Source: Paramoeba atlantica
Taxonomy: Eukaryota > Discosea
Assembly (NCBI GenBank): GCA_977017575.1
Contig: CDRNVI010000112.1
Span: 1-23,056, forward strand
DNA length: 23,056 nt
Reading direction: 5' to 3'
Shown here: positions 8,923 through 18,368 of the stretch, piece by piece
Numbering within the stretch: the stretch's first letter is position 1
Layout: every line of letters begins with the position of its first letter
The notes under the pieces: model-generated
Database searches by the model: none
What the model was told of the DNA's origin: nothing
What the model saw: the letters and a program-made list of their open reading frames with translations, nothing else
Position numbers and translations under genes: made by a program

Positions 8923-9005
8923 AATGGTGTGATGGAATTGGTAAACATGATAGACTTAAAATCTATTGCCTTTTAGGCTTGAGGGTTCGAGTCCCTCCTC
9001 CAATA
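8923..9005 (+). tRNA. trnL: tRNA-Leu(TAA) with long variable arm
   Basis: Anticodon stem ATAGA/TCTAT with loop ctTAAaa; a class II variable arm with GCC/GGC stem; T arm GAGGG/CCCTC. Acceptor AATGGTG/CTCCAAT mismatches at position 2 (A-A) and, unusually for this set, at position 6 (T-T). Confidence 0.9.
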
Positions 9006-9023
9006 ACGATGAGTTAATTATTT

Positions 9024-9096
9024 TTTAAGATGGAGTAATAGGTTAACTCAGTGGTCTCATGAGCCACAGATGTAGGTTCGAGTCCTACTCTTCTTA
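9024..9096 (+). tRNA. trnM: tRNA-Met(CAT), first three acceptor positions mismatched; possible initiator
   Basis: Anticodon stem GTGGT/GCCAC with loop ctCATga; D stem GAGT/ACTC; T arm GTAGG/CCTAC. Acceptor TTTAAGA/TCTTCTT pairs at 4-7 and mismatches at 1-3. The two G-C pairs near the bottom of the anticodon stem are closer to an initiator than the CAT tRNA at 7447, so it is tentatively the initiator. Confidence 0.87.
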
Positions 9097-9195
9097 TATA
9101 ATTACGTAAATATTATTATGGATTACATTTGAATATGTAATCAATTTTGAATTTTTATTAATTAGTAAAATATATGTATAAAAATATTTTCGAAA

Positions 9196-9435
9196 ATGGC
9201 AGGACAAGAAATTATGTTAATTTTTGCAAAAAAAGTAGGTGCTGGTTTAGCTACTATAGGTTTAGCAGGTGCTGGAGTAGGTATAGGAATAGTTTTTGGA
9301 GCTTTTTTAATTGCTTATTCACGTAATACTACAATTAAAAACGATTTATTTGGTTATACTTTATTAGGTTTCGCATTAACAGAAGCAATTGCTCTGTTTG
9401 CCCTAATGATGGCTTTCTTAATCTTATATACTTAA
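9196..9435 (+). CDS. atp9: ATP synthase subunit c
   Basis: The 79-residue proteolipid forms the proton-carrying ring of mitochondrial ATP synthase (complex V). Two hydrophobic helices are joined by a polar loop: a glycine-rich helix with [17 protein letters not shown], loop [11 protein letters not shown] (usually RNPSL), and the second helix [13 protein letters not shown] with the essential proton-binding glutamate. The length is normal for the family. It is flanked by tRNA-Met and tRNA-Arg, presumably released by tRNA processing. Confidence 0.97.
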   Translation: MAGQEIMLIFAKKVGAGLATIGLAGAGVGIGIVFGAFLIAYSRNTTIKNDLFGYTLLGFALTEAIALFALMMAFLILYT

Positions 9436-9462
9436 TCAACCTATTTTTGTTGTTTTGTATTT

Positions 9463-9536
9463 AATTGGTTAGTTTAATTGGTTAAAATTATGATCTTCTA
9501 AATCATTAGATATAGGTTCGAGTCCTATACCAATTA
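9463..9536 (+). tRNA. trnR: tRNA-Arg(TCT)
   Basis: Acceptor AATTGGT/ACCAATT is fully paired; anticodon stem ATGAT/ATCAT with loop ctTCTaa; T arm ATAGG/CCTAT. Reads AGA/AGG, the main arginine codons here; CGT codons also occur and their tRNA is not in this window. Confidence 0.93.
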
Positions 9537-9544
9537 TAATTTTT

Positions 9545-9625
9545 TATAGTGTGGCTGAGCGGTAAAGCGGTAGACTGTAAATCTATTGTATTTATACATC
9601 GTAGGTTCGAATCCTACCACTTCCA
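9545..9625 (+). tRNA. trnY: tRNA-Tyr(GTA), first three acceptor positions mismatched
   Basis: Anticodon stem GTAGA/TCTAT with loop ctGTAaa; a long variable arm with GTAT/ATAC stem, as in bacterial tRNA-Tyr; T arm GTAGG/CCTAC. Acceptor TATAGTG/CACTTCC pairs at 4-7 and mismatches at 1, 2 and 3. Confidence 0.92.
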
Positions 9626-9689
9626 TTTGATTAAAATATATAATAATGTTGAATAATTTTTAAACAAATCATTTTAAAATTTTTTTATA

Positions 9690-10682
9690 AATTTAAAATA
9701 GTATTAAACGGATATCTTGCCAATAATAAGTTTATAGACGTTTTAAAACGTAATGTGAAAGTAAAATAATAATAATTTTTCAATATTCACGTATCTAAAG
9801 GGAAAACCCAATTAAATTAAATAATTAAAGAATATCTAATGAATTGAATCATCTTAGTAATTAGTTAAAAAAAATAAAAATGATATTATTAGTAGTGGCG
9901 AGCGAAAATAAAATAGCTAAATTAAACAATAATATAAATAAAAAATATAATAATTTGGAATAATTAACAAAATAAGTAATAGTCTTGTTATTTTTTATTA
10001 TTATTATTGGTTTTGAGTAAAATAAAAACTAAATTTGTTTGAAGATTAGAGTACCATCTCTAAAGGCTAAAGAATTATTATTGAGCGATAGTGAAAAAGT
10101 ACTGTGAAGGAAAGATGAAAAGAAATTTTTTAAAAATGTTGAAATAGATTTTGAAATTTAATACTAAATAGCACTTTAAGCATAAATAATTATATGTTAA
10201 AAGGTACCTTTTGCATAATGGGTCAGTGAGTTAATTATTGTAGCAAAATAAAAAATTATTAAATTTTTTAATTGTAATTAATATATTTATAGTTATAATA
10301 ATTAGACCCGAAACCAAGTGATCTAGTCATGGGCAGATTGAAGTTAATTAAATATTAATGGAGGATCGAACCCGTTTATGTTGCAATATATTGGGATGAC
10401 CTATGATTAGGGGTGAAAGGCTAATCAAACTTGGAGATAGCTGGTTTTCTACGAAATCTATTTAAGTAGAGATGAAATTTAAATTTATATAAGGTAGAGC
10501 TACCATATTGGGTTGTTGAATCCATATGAACTTCAAATAAATATAAAGTAAAAATTTTAATTTCGATATATGGCGAAAAGGTTGTATATCAAGAGGGAAA
10601 GAGCCCAGATTATAAATTAAGGTTTCTAAATTAATATTAAGTTAAAAAGTATATTATAATATTAACAATGAATAGGAGGTAG

Positions 10683-10716
<34 letters not shown>

Positions 10717-12460
10717 CAGCTCACTATTGATAGATATTTATATACAAAAATATAACGAAAATAAATATTATACCGAAATTATAAAATATTATTTAAAATA
10801 ATAATATTGGTAGTAGAACGTTTTATAAAAGAAAAAAAAAATTGTTAAATTATAAAATTAAAATTGAATATACTGGCATAAGTAGCAAAAATAATGTTAT
10901 AAACATTATCATCTAAAAATCTAAGGTTTCTAATGTCAAGATAAACTGCATTAGGTTAATCGGTCCCTAAAATGAATATGATAGTAATAATTGAAGGGTA
11001 GTTAAAGAGTTATAAGGATAACATAATATTTTTAACGTTATTAGTAGATGACAGTTTATTTTTTAAATATTTTAGGATCAAATTTTAATAAATATAGTAA
11101 AACATTGTGTGATATATTCGAATATATTGATTGAAATATTTAAAAAATAAATTCAAGAAAGAATACTAATATATAAAACCGTACTAAATCCTACACAGGA
11201 GGATTAGTAGAGAATACTAAGATGAATAATTGAATAATATCGAAGGAACTCGGCAAATTAACTCTGTAACTTCGGGAGAAAGAGTATTTTTATATATACA
11301 TTATATGTATATAAAAATGTAACAGAATAGAGGATGGCGACTGTTTAACAAAAACACAGGACTTTGCAAAATTAATTAATGATGTATAAGGTCTGACACC
11401 TGCCCGGTGCTATAAAGGTAATTGTTATTGTTAATATATTATTTAATGTATTAGCTTTATATAGAATGAATAGTAAACGGCAGCTGTAAATATAACGGTT
11501 CGAAGGTAGCGAAATTCCTTGTCGAGTAAGTTTCGACCTTGCATGAATGGTGTAACGACTATCCTACTGTCTCCGGTATTATATTAGCGAAATTGAATTC
11601 TCTGTGCAGATGCAGCGTATTAATAGCTAGACGGAAAGACCCTATGCACCTTTACTGCAGTTATATTTTGTTATTAAAAATTAAATTTATAGGATACAAA
11701 CTAATCGTTTTAAAATTTTAATATTAGTTAATTGTTTAGATAATCTTGGAATAGTTTGAATTTAATTTTTAAAACTTAATAATTTTTTATTGACAGAATA
11801 TATTTGGTAGTTTCTCTGGGGCGGAGACCTCATAAAATGTAACTGAGGTGTACAAAGGTAATTAAAATTTTATTAGAAAATTTTGGCGTGTAATGGCTAA
11901 AAATTACTTAACTGTGAGATTTACAAATCAAACAGAGATCTTTTTTATTAAAAAGGTCGGTCATAGTGATCCAATATAATTGAATGGAAAATATATTGCT
12001 CAACGGATAAAAGGTACGCTAGGGATAACAGGCTTATGACTCCGGAGAGAAGATATCGACGGGGTTGTTTGGCACCTCGATGTCGATTGGTCACATCCTG
12101 GTTAAGAAAAATGTTCCAAGGGTAAGGCTGTTCGCCTTTTAAAGTGGCACCTGAATTGGGTTCAGAACGTCGTGAGACAGTTCGGTTCCTATCTACTATT
12201 AATTAATTAAAATTGAAGGAATCTTATCTTAGTACGAAAGGACTGGAGAAGGAATATCACTGGTAAATCGGTTGTAATTATAATTGCATAGTCGAGTAGC
12301 TAAATATTAATAATATAATTATTGAATTCAATCAGATATAAGAAGATTATCCTAAAATATTTTAAAAGTATTGATTGTAAAAGATTATTACGAAATTAAG
12401 TTATGTGTGTAAGTCCTGTGAAGGATTGAGCTAAATAATTTTAAGAATCAATCTAATTTA
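9690..12460 (+). rRNA. rnl: mitochondrial large-subunit rRNA
   Basis: The gene shows conserved 23S signatures in order: a 5' start acggatatcttgcc with aaagggaaaaccca; the L11/GTPase-centre segment gaagcagcaatcctt then gcgtaacagctcacta near 10690-10725; cggaaagaccctatgcacc near 11632; the peptidyl-transferase region gataacaggcttatgactcc and gacggggttgtttggcacct near 12025-12078; and the sarcin-ricin loop agtacgaaaggactgg at 12231-12246. The domain V core is continuous, so none of the introns found in Acanthamoeba rnl is evident. Variable regions are replaced by A/T-rich sequence. The ends are estimated from the alignment of conserved blocks; the 3' end is near 12460. Confidence 0.93.
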
Positions 12461-12466
12461 TAAAAA

Positions 12467-12489
12467 GAAAAAAGAAAAAAGAAAAAAAA
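12467..12489 (+). repeat. purine-only GAAAAAA repeat after rnl
   Basis: GAAAAAA occurs twice in tandem followed by GAAAAAAAA, immediately after the estimated 3' end of rnl. A simple-sequence tract; it may mark the end of the rRNA gene. Confidence 0.55.
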
Positions 12490-12549
12490 TTTCTATATAA
12501 GAAAAAATAAAATATATAATATTTTGAAAATATTATATGTAATAAAACA

Positions 12550-12572
12550 ACAAACTTTAAATTAAAGTTTGT
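12550..12572 (+). repeat. 11-bp near-perfect inverted repeat before tRNA-Asn
   Basis: acaaactttaa at 12550-12560 and ttaaagtttgt at 12562-12572 are exact complements around a single base. It is a hairpin between rnl and tRNA-Asn, and could serve RNA processing or termination. It could also form by chance in such A+T-rich DNA. Confidence 0.55.
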
Positions 12573-12586
12573 AATTTGTAAAACAA

Positions 12587-12659
12587 TACTTGGTAGTTTC
12601 AATGGTAAAATAATTGGCTGTTAACCAATCAGATGTAGGTTCGAATCCTGCCCAGGTCG
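12587..12659 (+). tRNA. trnN: tRNA-Asn(GTT), mismatched acceptor position 1
   Basis: Anticodon stem ATTGG/CCAAT with loop ctGTTaa; T arm GTAGG/CCTGC. Acceptor TACTTGG/CCAGGTC mismatches only at position 1 (T-C). Confidence 0.93.
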
Positions 12660-12673
12660 TTGTATAAAAATAA

Positions 12674-12762
12674 GTTTATGTGGCTGAGTGGTTTAAAGTA
12701 ATCCTCTTGAAAAGGATCGTATAATTTTAATTATACCGTGGGTTCGAATCCCACCATAATCT
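12674..12762 (+). tRNA. trnS: tRNA-Ser(TGA), mismatched acceptor position 2
   Basis: Anticodon stem ATCCT/AGGAT with loop ctTGAaa; a long variable arm with TATAAT/ATTATA stem; T arm GTGGG/CCCAC. Acceptor GTTTATG/CATAATC mismatches only at position 2 (T-T). Confidence 0.93.
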
Positions 12763-12825
12763 TAATATAAAAAAAAAGGAAAAAATTTATGTAAATTATA
12801 TAATATATAATATATTATATATAAA

Positions 12826-14355
12826 TACTTGTATGTTTTATTCTGGCTTTGAGTAAATGCTAGTAGTTCGCTTAACACATGCTAGTCAATTAAAATTTAA
12901 AATTTAAAATTAATGGCGTAAGGGTGAGTAATATATAAAAACGGGACTTATAATTATGTTTATATTATAAACTGGTTTATAAAGATTTAGGTAGTTGGAG
13001 GTGTAATAGACTAACAAGCCGATAATTCTTAGTTGATCTTAGAAGGAGGTACAACCACATTGGGAATGAGAAAAGGCCCAAGTTCCATTAGGAGGCAGCA
13101 GTGAGGAATATTGAACAATGAGCGAAAGCTTGATTCAGCGAAACTACCTGAATTATGACAATTTATTGAAAAATTCTTGTTTAAGTGAGCATAATGAGGT
13201 TAAACTTAAGAATAAGCATCGACTAACTTCGTGCCAGCAGTCGCGGTGATACGGAGGATGCGGGTGTTACTCAGCATTACTGGGCGTAAAGCGTATGATA
13301 AGTGGTTTATTTTTTAATAATATAATTTTAAAGGCGTTATTAGTAATAATGAATAAATTATATATTAGTAAACTAAGAGTATTATTCAGATATATAGTAT
13401 TCATAGAGGAAAGGTGAAATTTTATGATACTATGGAGACTATCAGAAGGTGAAAGCTATATATTAGATTTATACTGACACTAAAGTACGAAGGTATGGGT
13501 ATCAAAGAGGATTAGAGACCCTTGTAGTCCATACAGACAACGATGGATGCTAACTGTAGGAAATATTTTTGTGGTTTAGCTAACGCGTAAGCATCCCGCC
13601 TGGGGAGTATGATCGCAAGATTTGAACTCAAAGAAAGTGGCTGAGATTTGGTACGAACGGTGGAACATGTGGTTTAATCTGATATAACGCATAAAATCTT
13701 ACCAATTCTAGATTGAAAAAAATTATAATAAATATAGTAAACTTTATATAATTTTTTTAAGCAGGTGTCGCATGGCTGTCGTCAGCTCGTGTAGTGATAT
13801 GTATGGTTAGGTCCTGTAACGAGTGTAATCCTTACAATATAATAAAATATATGATATATTATTATATTATTATATGTTATATTATTATATGTTATATTAT
13901 TATATTTTATTATATTGTATTATTAATTATATATTAAATGAAATAGAGGAGGACGTCAAGTAGGTATGGCCCTGATGAATTGGACTACACACGTGTTACA
14001 AAAATAATTACAAAAAAAAAATAAATTGTGAAATTTATTTAAATTATAAAGATTATTATAGTTCGGATTATTTTTTGAAAATAAAAATATGAAGTTGAAA
14101 TCGTCAGTAATCGAAAATTAGAATGTTTCGGTGAAATGGGATCCAAATCTAGTACACACTGCCCGTCACGCCAAGAAAGTTGTTAATATTGGAAAAATTA
14201 TAATTAATAATTTATATTTATTAATTATTTTTAATCTATTGGAGATAATTAATTTTTAATAAAATATTATTAATTATTTAATTTGAATGTATTGATAGTA
14301 ATCAGGGTGAAGTCGTAACATGGTAGTGGTAGGGGAACCTGCCGCTGGATGGAAA
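12826..14355 (+). rRNA. rns: mitochondrial small-subunit rRNA
   Basis: 16S-type signatures are present in order: cttaacacatgctagtc near 12871; the 530 loop gtgccagcagtcgcggtgat at 13231-13250; tgggcgtaaagcg; the 790 loop attagagacccttgtagtcc near 13512; gcatggctgtcgtcagctcg near 13770; ctacacacgtgttacaa near 13984; gcccgtcacgcc near 14161; and gtaggggaacctgccgctggat at the 3' end. The terminal sequence after ctggat is gaaaataaatt, so the anti-Shine-Dalgarno CCTCC of bacterial 16S rRNA is missing. Some loop bases deviate from the usual consensus. The ends are estimated. Confidence 0.94.
13834..13918 (+). repeat. rns variable-region hairpin with 15-bp tandem repeats in its loop
   Basis: acaatataataaaatat at 13834-13850 is the exact reverse complement of 13902-13918, giving a 17-bp stem. 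Between the arms, the unit atattattatatgtt (15 bp) recurs from 13864 to 13908, with two perfect copies and one variant. It lies right after gtaacgagtgtaatcctta, so it replaces a variable helix of the small rRNA. Confidence 0.75.
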
Positions 14356-14479
14356 ATAAATTTATATTTTTTTAAAGGTAAGCTTATCGAACCCCTTTAA
14401 AATATTATATATTAAATTATATTCTCGTAAAAATTTTTTATAAGAGTGTATAATTTATATTAATACAAATCATATTTTA

Positions 14480-14568
14480 GGTGAGTTGACCGAGTGGTTG
14501 AAGGTGTCGATCTGCTAAATCGATATATTATTCATATAATATCATGGGTTCGAATCCCATACTTACCT
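14480..14568 (+). tRNA. trnS: tRNA-Ser(GCT)
   Basis: Acceptor GGTGAGT/ACTTACC fully paired (one G-T); anticodon stem TCGAT/ATCGA with loop ctGCTaa; a long variable arm with ATATTA/TAATAT stem; T arm ATGGG/CCCAT. Confidence 0.93.
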
Positions 14569-14601
14569 TATAAAAAAATAATTTGTAATTAAAAAAAGTT
14601 T

Positions 14602-14674
14602 TTGGGGGTAGCTCAGTAGGTAGAGCGAAAGCCTGAAAAGCTTTAGGTCATTGGTTCAAACCCAATTCTCCACA
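14602..14674 (+). tRNA. trnF: tRNA-Phe(GAA), mismatched acceptor position 1
   Basis: Anticodon stem AAAGC/GCTTT with loop ctGAAaa; D stem GCTC/GAGC; T arm ATTGG/CCAAT. Acceptor TTGGGGG/TCTCCAC mismatches only at position 1 (T-C). Confidence 0.92.
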
Positions 14675-14791
14675 TAAAACTTATATTAAATTTAATTATA
14701 TATGGAATCATTAAAAAGAAAAAGAAAGAAAATTAAAAAAATAGAAAAAGTTTAAAAAAATAGAAAAATTAAGGAAAGAAATAATACAAAT

Positions 14792-15373
14792 ATGTTTGAA
14801 AAAAAAGAAAGTTTAATAAAAAATAGAAAAATTAAATTAATAAAAATTAATAGATTTAAATTACCTTCAGTTACTTGATTATATAAAAAAAGGTTTAATA
14901 TAAAATTAAAAAGCAAGTATATATATGCAGCAAAATTATCTTTTTTTAAAAAAAGATATTTATTTATTAATATACTAAAAAATTTTTTAAAGGGTTCAAA
15001 ATTAGATTGGTTATCTTTGAAATTTTGTACTATTAATTTAATATTAAAATTTAGAAAAAATACTTATTTAAATTTTTCGCATATTAATGGTAATGTAATA
15101 AAAAATTTTTCATGTGGTTTTTATTATAAAAAATCATTAAAAAAAACATATTTTGCTTTAAATTCATTAATTGTAGCTTCAAAAATTGATTTTAAATATT
15201 TATATATGAAAAAATGATTCATATTAAATATAATTTATAAATATTATACTCGTAAAATTTTGAGAAATTTAAAAGAATTATTTGAGACTACACCTTATAA
15301 TTTAAAATTTATTAATTTTATAAAATCAAAAGCTCATAATGGTATAAGAAAGAAAAAGAGAAGAAGAAAATAA
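14792..15373 (+). CDS. rps11: ribosomal protein S11
   Basis: A 193-residue frame with two TGA tryptophans. Its central block LILKFRKNTYLNFSHINGNV matches the bacterial S11 pattern of a strand followed by NNTHVTVTDxNGNV. Then KKTYFALNSLIVASK aligns with RKSTPYAAQxAA, and the basic tail SKAHNGIRKKKRRRK matches the S11 end PIPHNGCRPPKKRRV. S11 sits on the small-subunit platform near the mRNA exit. The protein is longer than bacterial S11 (about 130) because of an N-terminal lysine-rich extension of about 70 residues. The upstream 115 bases are A-rich and carry only short frames. It lies apart from the main ribosomal-protein cluster, just before nad9. Confidence 0.82.
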
Positions 15374-15376
15374 TAA

Positions 15377-15700
15377 ATGAAAAAGAAAAAAATTATAAAT
15401 TATTTAGATAATTCTTTTTTAAGTTTATTATCTATAGAATATAAAAAAAAATTAAATAATAATATATCTATTGAATTAAAGTATTTTTATTGATTATATA
15501 AGAATGTATATATACGTAATATTAAAGGATTAATTATAAATTTTAATAAAAAACAATATTTAAATATGGAAAGTTTTTTATTATATTATAGGTATAAAAA
15601 TATACGATTAAATCAATTATATTTTGTTACTTCACCTTTTAATCTATTTTTAAAATATAAAATTAGTAATATTAAAAAATATAAATTATATATATTATAA
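15377..15700 (+). CDS. 107-residue unassigned protein, possible ribosomal protein L19
   Basis: An intact frame three bases after rps11 and 12 before nad9, with one TGA tryptophan. The C-terminal half runs NIKGLIINFNKKQYLNMESF, then TSPFNLFLKYKISNIKKYKLYIL at its end. This resembles the end of bacterial L19 (GVVI near the middle, then SP, and RRAKLYYL at the C-terminus) in spacing as well as in residues. The match is by eye and weak because the protein is dominated by Lys, Asn, Ile, Leu and Tyr. It is likely a real gene given the tight packing and basic composition. L19 is mitochondrially encoded in few eukaryotes, so the call stays tentative. Confidence 0.55.
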
Positions 15701-15712
15701 ATAAAAAAAAAT

Positions 15713-16303
15713 ATGTTATTAAAAAAAAATAGTAATAATTATGCTGTAAATTATATATTAAATTTACTAATTAAATATATTTCGCATATAAAAATAACAG
15801 ATGAATTTATTAAAATTAAATTAGTATCAAAAGATTATTTAGGTTTTGTTTTAAATATTTTTAATAAGCATACTTTTTTAAGATATAAGGTAATAACTGA
15901 TATTTGCTGTAGTGATTTTATTGATAGAGCTAAACGTTTTGAAATTGATTATAATTTATTAAGTATAGATTATAATTCTAGATTAATTATTTCTGTATCT
16001 TGTGATAAATTAGATGTTATAAGATCTATTACTGATATTTATTTAGGTGCCGATTGGTTAGAACGTGAAGTTTGAGATATGTATGGTATTTTTTTCATGG
16101 GTCATAAAGATTTAAGACGTATATTAACCGATTATGGTTTTGAAGGTTATCCGTTTCGTAAAGATTTTCCTTTAAATGGTTATTTAGAAATAAGGTATGA
16201 TGAAGATAAACAATATTTGATTTATGAGCCTATTGAATTAATGCAAAATATGAGATCATATAGTTTTACTAATCCTTTATTAAATAAAAAATATATACTT
16301 TAA
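15713..16303 (+). CDS. nad9: NADH dehydrogenase subunit 9 (30-kDa, NuoC-type)
   Basis: A 196-residue subunit of the peripheral arm of complex I, on the matrix side. The signature is [19 protein letters not shown], with the W before DMYG encoded by TGA, followed by [27 protein letters not shown] and the tail [20 protein letters not shown]. Length and motifs are normal for mitochondrial Nad9. It is followed after four bases by nad7, its neighbour also in bacterial nuo operons. Confidence 0.97.
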
Positions 16304-16307
16304 AAAC

Positions 16308-17492
16308 GTGAATAAAATATTTAAAAAAATAAAAACTTTTACAATTAATTTTGGACCACAGCATCCAGCAGCTCATGGAGTTTTAAGATTAATATTAGAA
16401 TTAAATGGTGAAATTATAGAAAGAGCTGATCCTCATATAGGATTATTACATAGAGGTACTGAAAAATTAATAGAATATAAGACTTTTATACAAGCTTTAC
16501 CTTATTTTGATAGATTAGATTATGTATCTATGATGGCTCAAGAACATTGTTATTCATTAGCTGTAGAAACTTTAAGTTCTACTAATGTACCTATAAGAGC
16601 AAAGATGATACGTATGATTTTTGGTGAAATAACTAGAATATTAAATCATATTTTAGGGTTAACTACACATGCGTTAGATGTTGGAGCGATGACACCTTTT
16701 TTATGACTTTTTGAAGAACGTGAAAAATTAATGGAATTTTACGAAAGGGTATCAGGTGCTAGAATGCATGCAGCATATATAAGACCAGGAGGTATTAGTC
16801 AAGATATACCTATGTCTTTTTGTGATGATTTATATAAATTTACACAAAATTTTATTAACTCTTTAATGGAAATGGAAGAATTATTAAATAGAAATAGAAT
16901 ATGAAAGCAACGTTTAGTTGATGTAGGTATATTAGATTATAATCAAGCACAAACTTGAGGTTGTAGTGGAGTTATTTTAAGAGGATCTGGTATTCCTTGA
17001 GATATTAGAAAAAGTGAACCTTATGAATTATATAATGAAGTTGATTTTAAATCTTATATAGGAAATAAAGGTGATTGTTTTGATAGATTTTTAATTAGAT
17101 TAAAAGAAATGCATGAGAGTTTAAAAATAATTTTACAACTTTTAAATAATTTAAAAGAAGGTCCTATTTCAAATTACAATAATAAATTAACTATACCTTC
17201 AAGATCATTAATGAAGTTTTCTATGGAATCTTTAATACATCATTTTAAATTATTTACAGAAGGTGTTAATATACCTTTTAATGATGTTTATAGATCTATA
17301 GAAGCTCCTAAAGGGGAATTTGGTGTTTTTTTAGTTTCGGGAGGATTAAATAGACCGGTAAGATGTAAGATAAAAGCACCAGGGTTTAATCATTTACAAT
17401 TATTAGATACATTATCAAAAGGACATATGATAGCCGACGTTGTTACTATTATAGGTACTTTAGATATAGTTTTTGGGGAGGTTGATCGTTAA
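16308..17492 (+). CDS. nad7: NADH dehydrogenase subunit 7 (49-kDa, NuoD-type)
   Basis: A 394-residue complex I subunit that helps form the quinone-binding site. It contains [52 protein letters not shown] and [16 protein letters not shown]. Near the C-terminus it has [20 protein letters not shown] and [16 protein letters not shown], the conserved end. Five or more tryptophans are TGA. No ATG precedes the conserved N-terminus. The frame opens four bases after nad9 with GTG at 16308, which is the likely start; ATA or ATT a few codons in is the alternative. Confidence 0.97.
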
Positions 17493-17525
17493 TCAAATAT
17501 TAATATAATATTAAATATTATATAT

Positions 17526-17981
17526 ATGCAAAAAAAATTAAATCGATTTTTTAATTTAAGAATTAATTCTAGAGGTGCCGCTTTTGAAAATTTAAATATA
17601 GGACCTAATTTAAGTCCTTATATGAATAGAGAGAAAATCAAAGAATTTTGTAATGAATTTAATAAACAAACTTTTATATATAGATCGGAAGATTTATTAA
17701 TATATGTTAGATTATTTTTATATACTGATAAATCATTTGTTTTTTTAATAAAAGGACCTTCTTTTAGTACTTTATTAAAATTGGTTTGAAATATTATGAG
17801 TTTAACTAATAAAAATATTATGGAAAATTCAATTACATTAAGAAGTCTATATGATATTGTTATATTGCGTAATTATTATTGATTTAAATTATATAATAAT
17901 TTAAATCAAAATTGAATAAAATTGCGATTTAAAAATAGTTTTTTTTCTATATCAAATTTACAAATTAATAAAATTATATAA
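17526..17981 (+). CDS. rpl11: ribosomal protein L11
   Basis: A 151-residue frame with four TGA tryptophans. The N-terminal domain shows GPNLSPYMNREKIKEFCNEF and FLYTDKSFVFLIKGPSFSTLL, matching the L11 pattern GPxLGxxxVNIMxFCKxFN and YxDRSFxFxxKTPPxSxLL. The C-terminal RNA-binding domain is diverged but keeps ITLRSLYDIV at the expected place. L11 binds the GTPase-associated centre, whose rRNA segment is well conserved in this window's rnl. It opens the ribosomal-protein cluster; in bacteria L11 likewise lies upstream of S12-S7. Confidence 0.88.
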
Positions 17982-17987
17982 AAAAAT

Positions 17988-18368
17988 ATGAATAATAATA
18001 TTATAGCTTTTTTTTATGTAAATCAATATAAATCGTTTAATAATTTTGAACAAATTTATTTAAACATAATGAATTTATCTAATATTAATTTATTATATAA
18101 AATTTTTGTTAATATTAAATATTTTCTAATTATTAATAAGAAATATTTTAAAGATTATTTTACTAATCTTTTAAATAATGATGAATTATTATTTTTATGA
18201 TATAAAAATAAATTATATAGTAAAGGAACTTTAGAACAAATAAATAATAGTTTGTTATTAAATTTAAATAAAAAGTATTATTTATTTAATGAATTAATGA
18301 AATTCAATTATGAAAAAAAAATTATTAATACGTTAATAATATTTAAATATAAATTATGGCTTCGTTAA
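17988..18368 (+). CDS. 126-residue unassigned protein between rpl11 and rps12, possible ribosomal protein L10
   Basis: An intact frame six bases after rpl11 whose end overlaps the rps12 start by 13 bases. One tryptophan is TGA. It starts NNNIIAFFYVNQYKSFNNFEQ and has INKKYFKDYFTNLLNNDEL and WYKNKLYSKGTLEQINNSLL. No strong motif is visible. In bacteria the space between L11 and S12 holds L1, L10, L12 and the polymerase genes, so L10 (or L1) is the natural guess from position; the sequence gives only faint support. The overlap with rps12 and lack of stops argue that it is a true gene. Confidence 0.55.

Noticed and set aside
11539-11721. 60-codon open frame
   Set aside because: It lies inside the conserved domain IV-V part of the large rRNA gene; the rRNA explains the sequence.
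9690-12460. Group I introns in rnl
   Set aside because: The conserved domain IV and V blocks follow one another without interruption, and no endonuclease frame is found.
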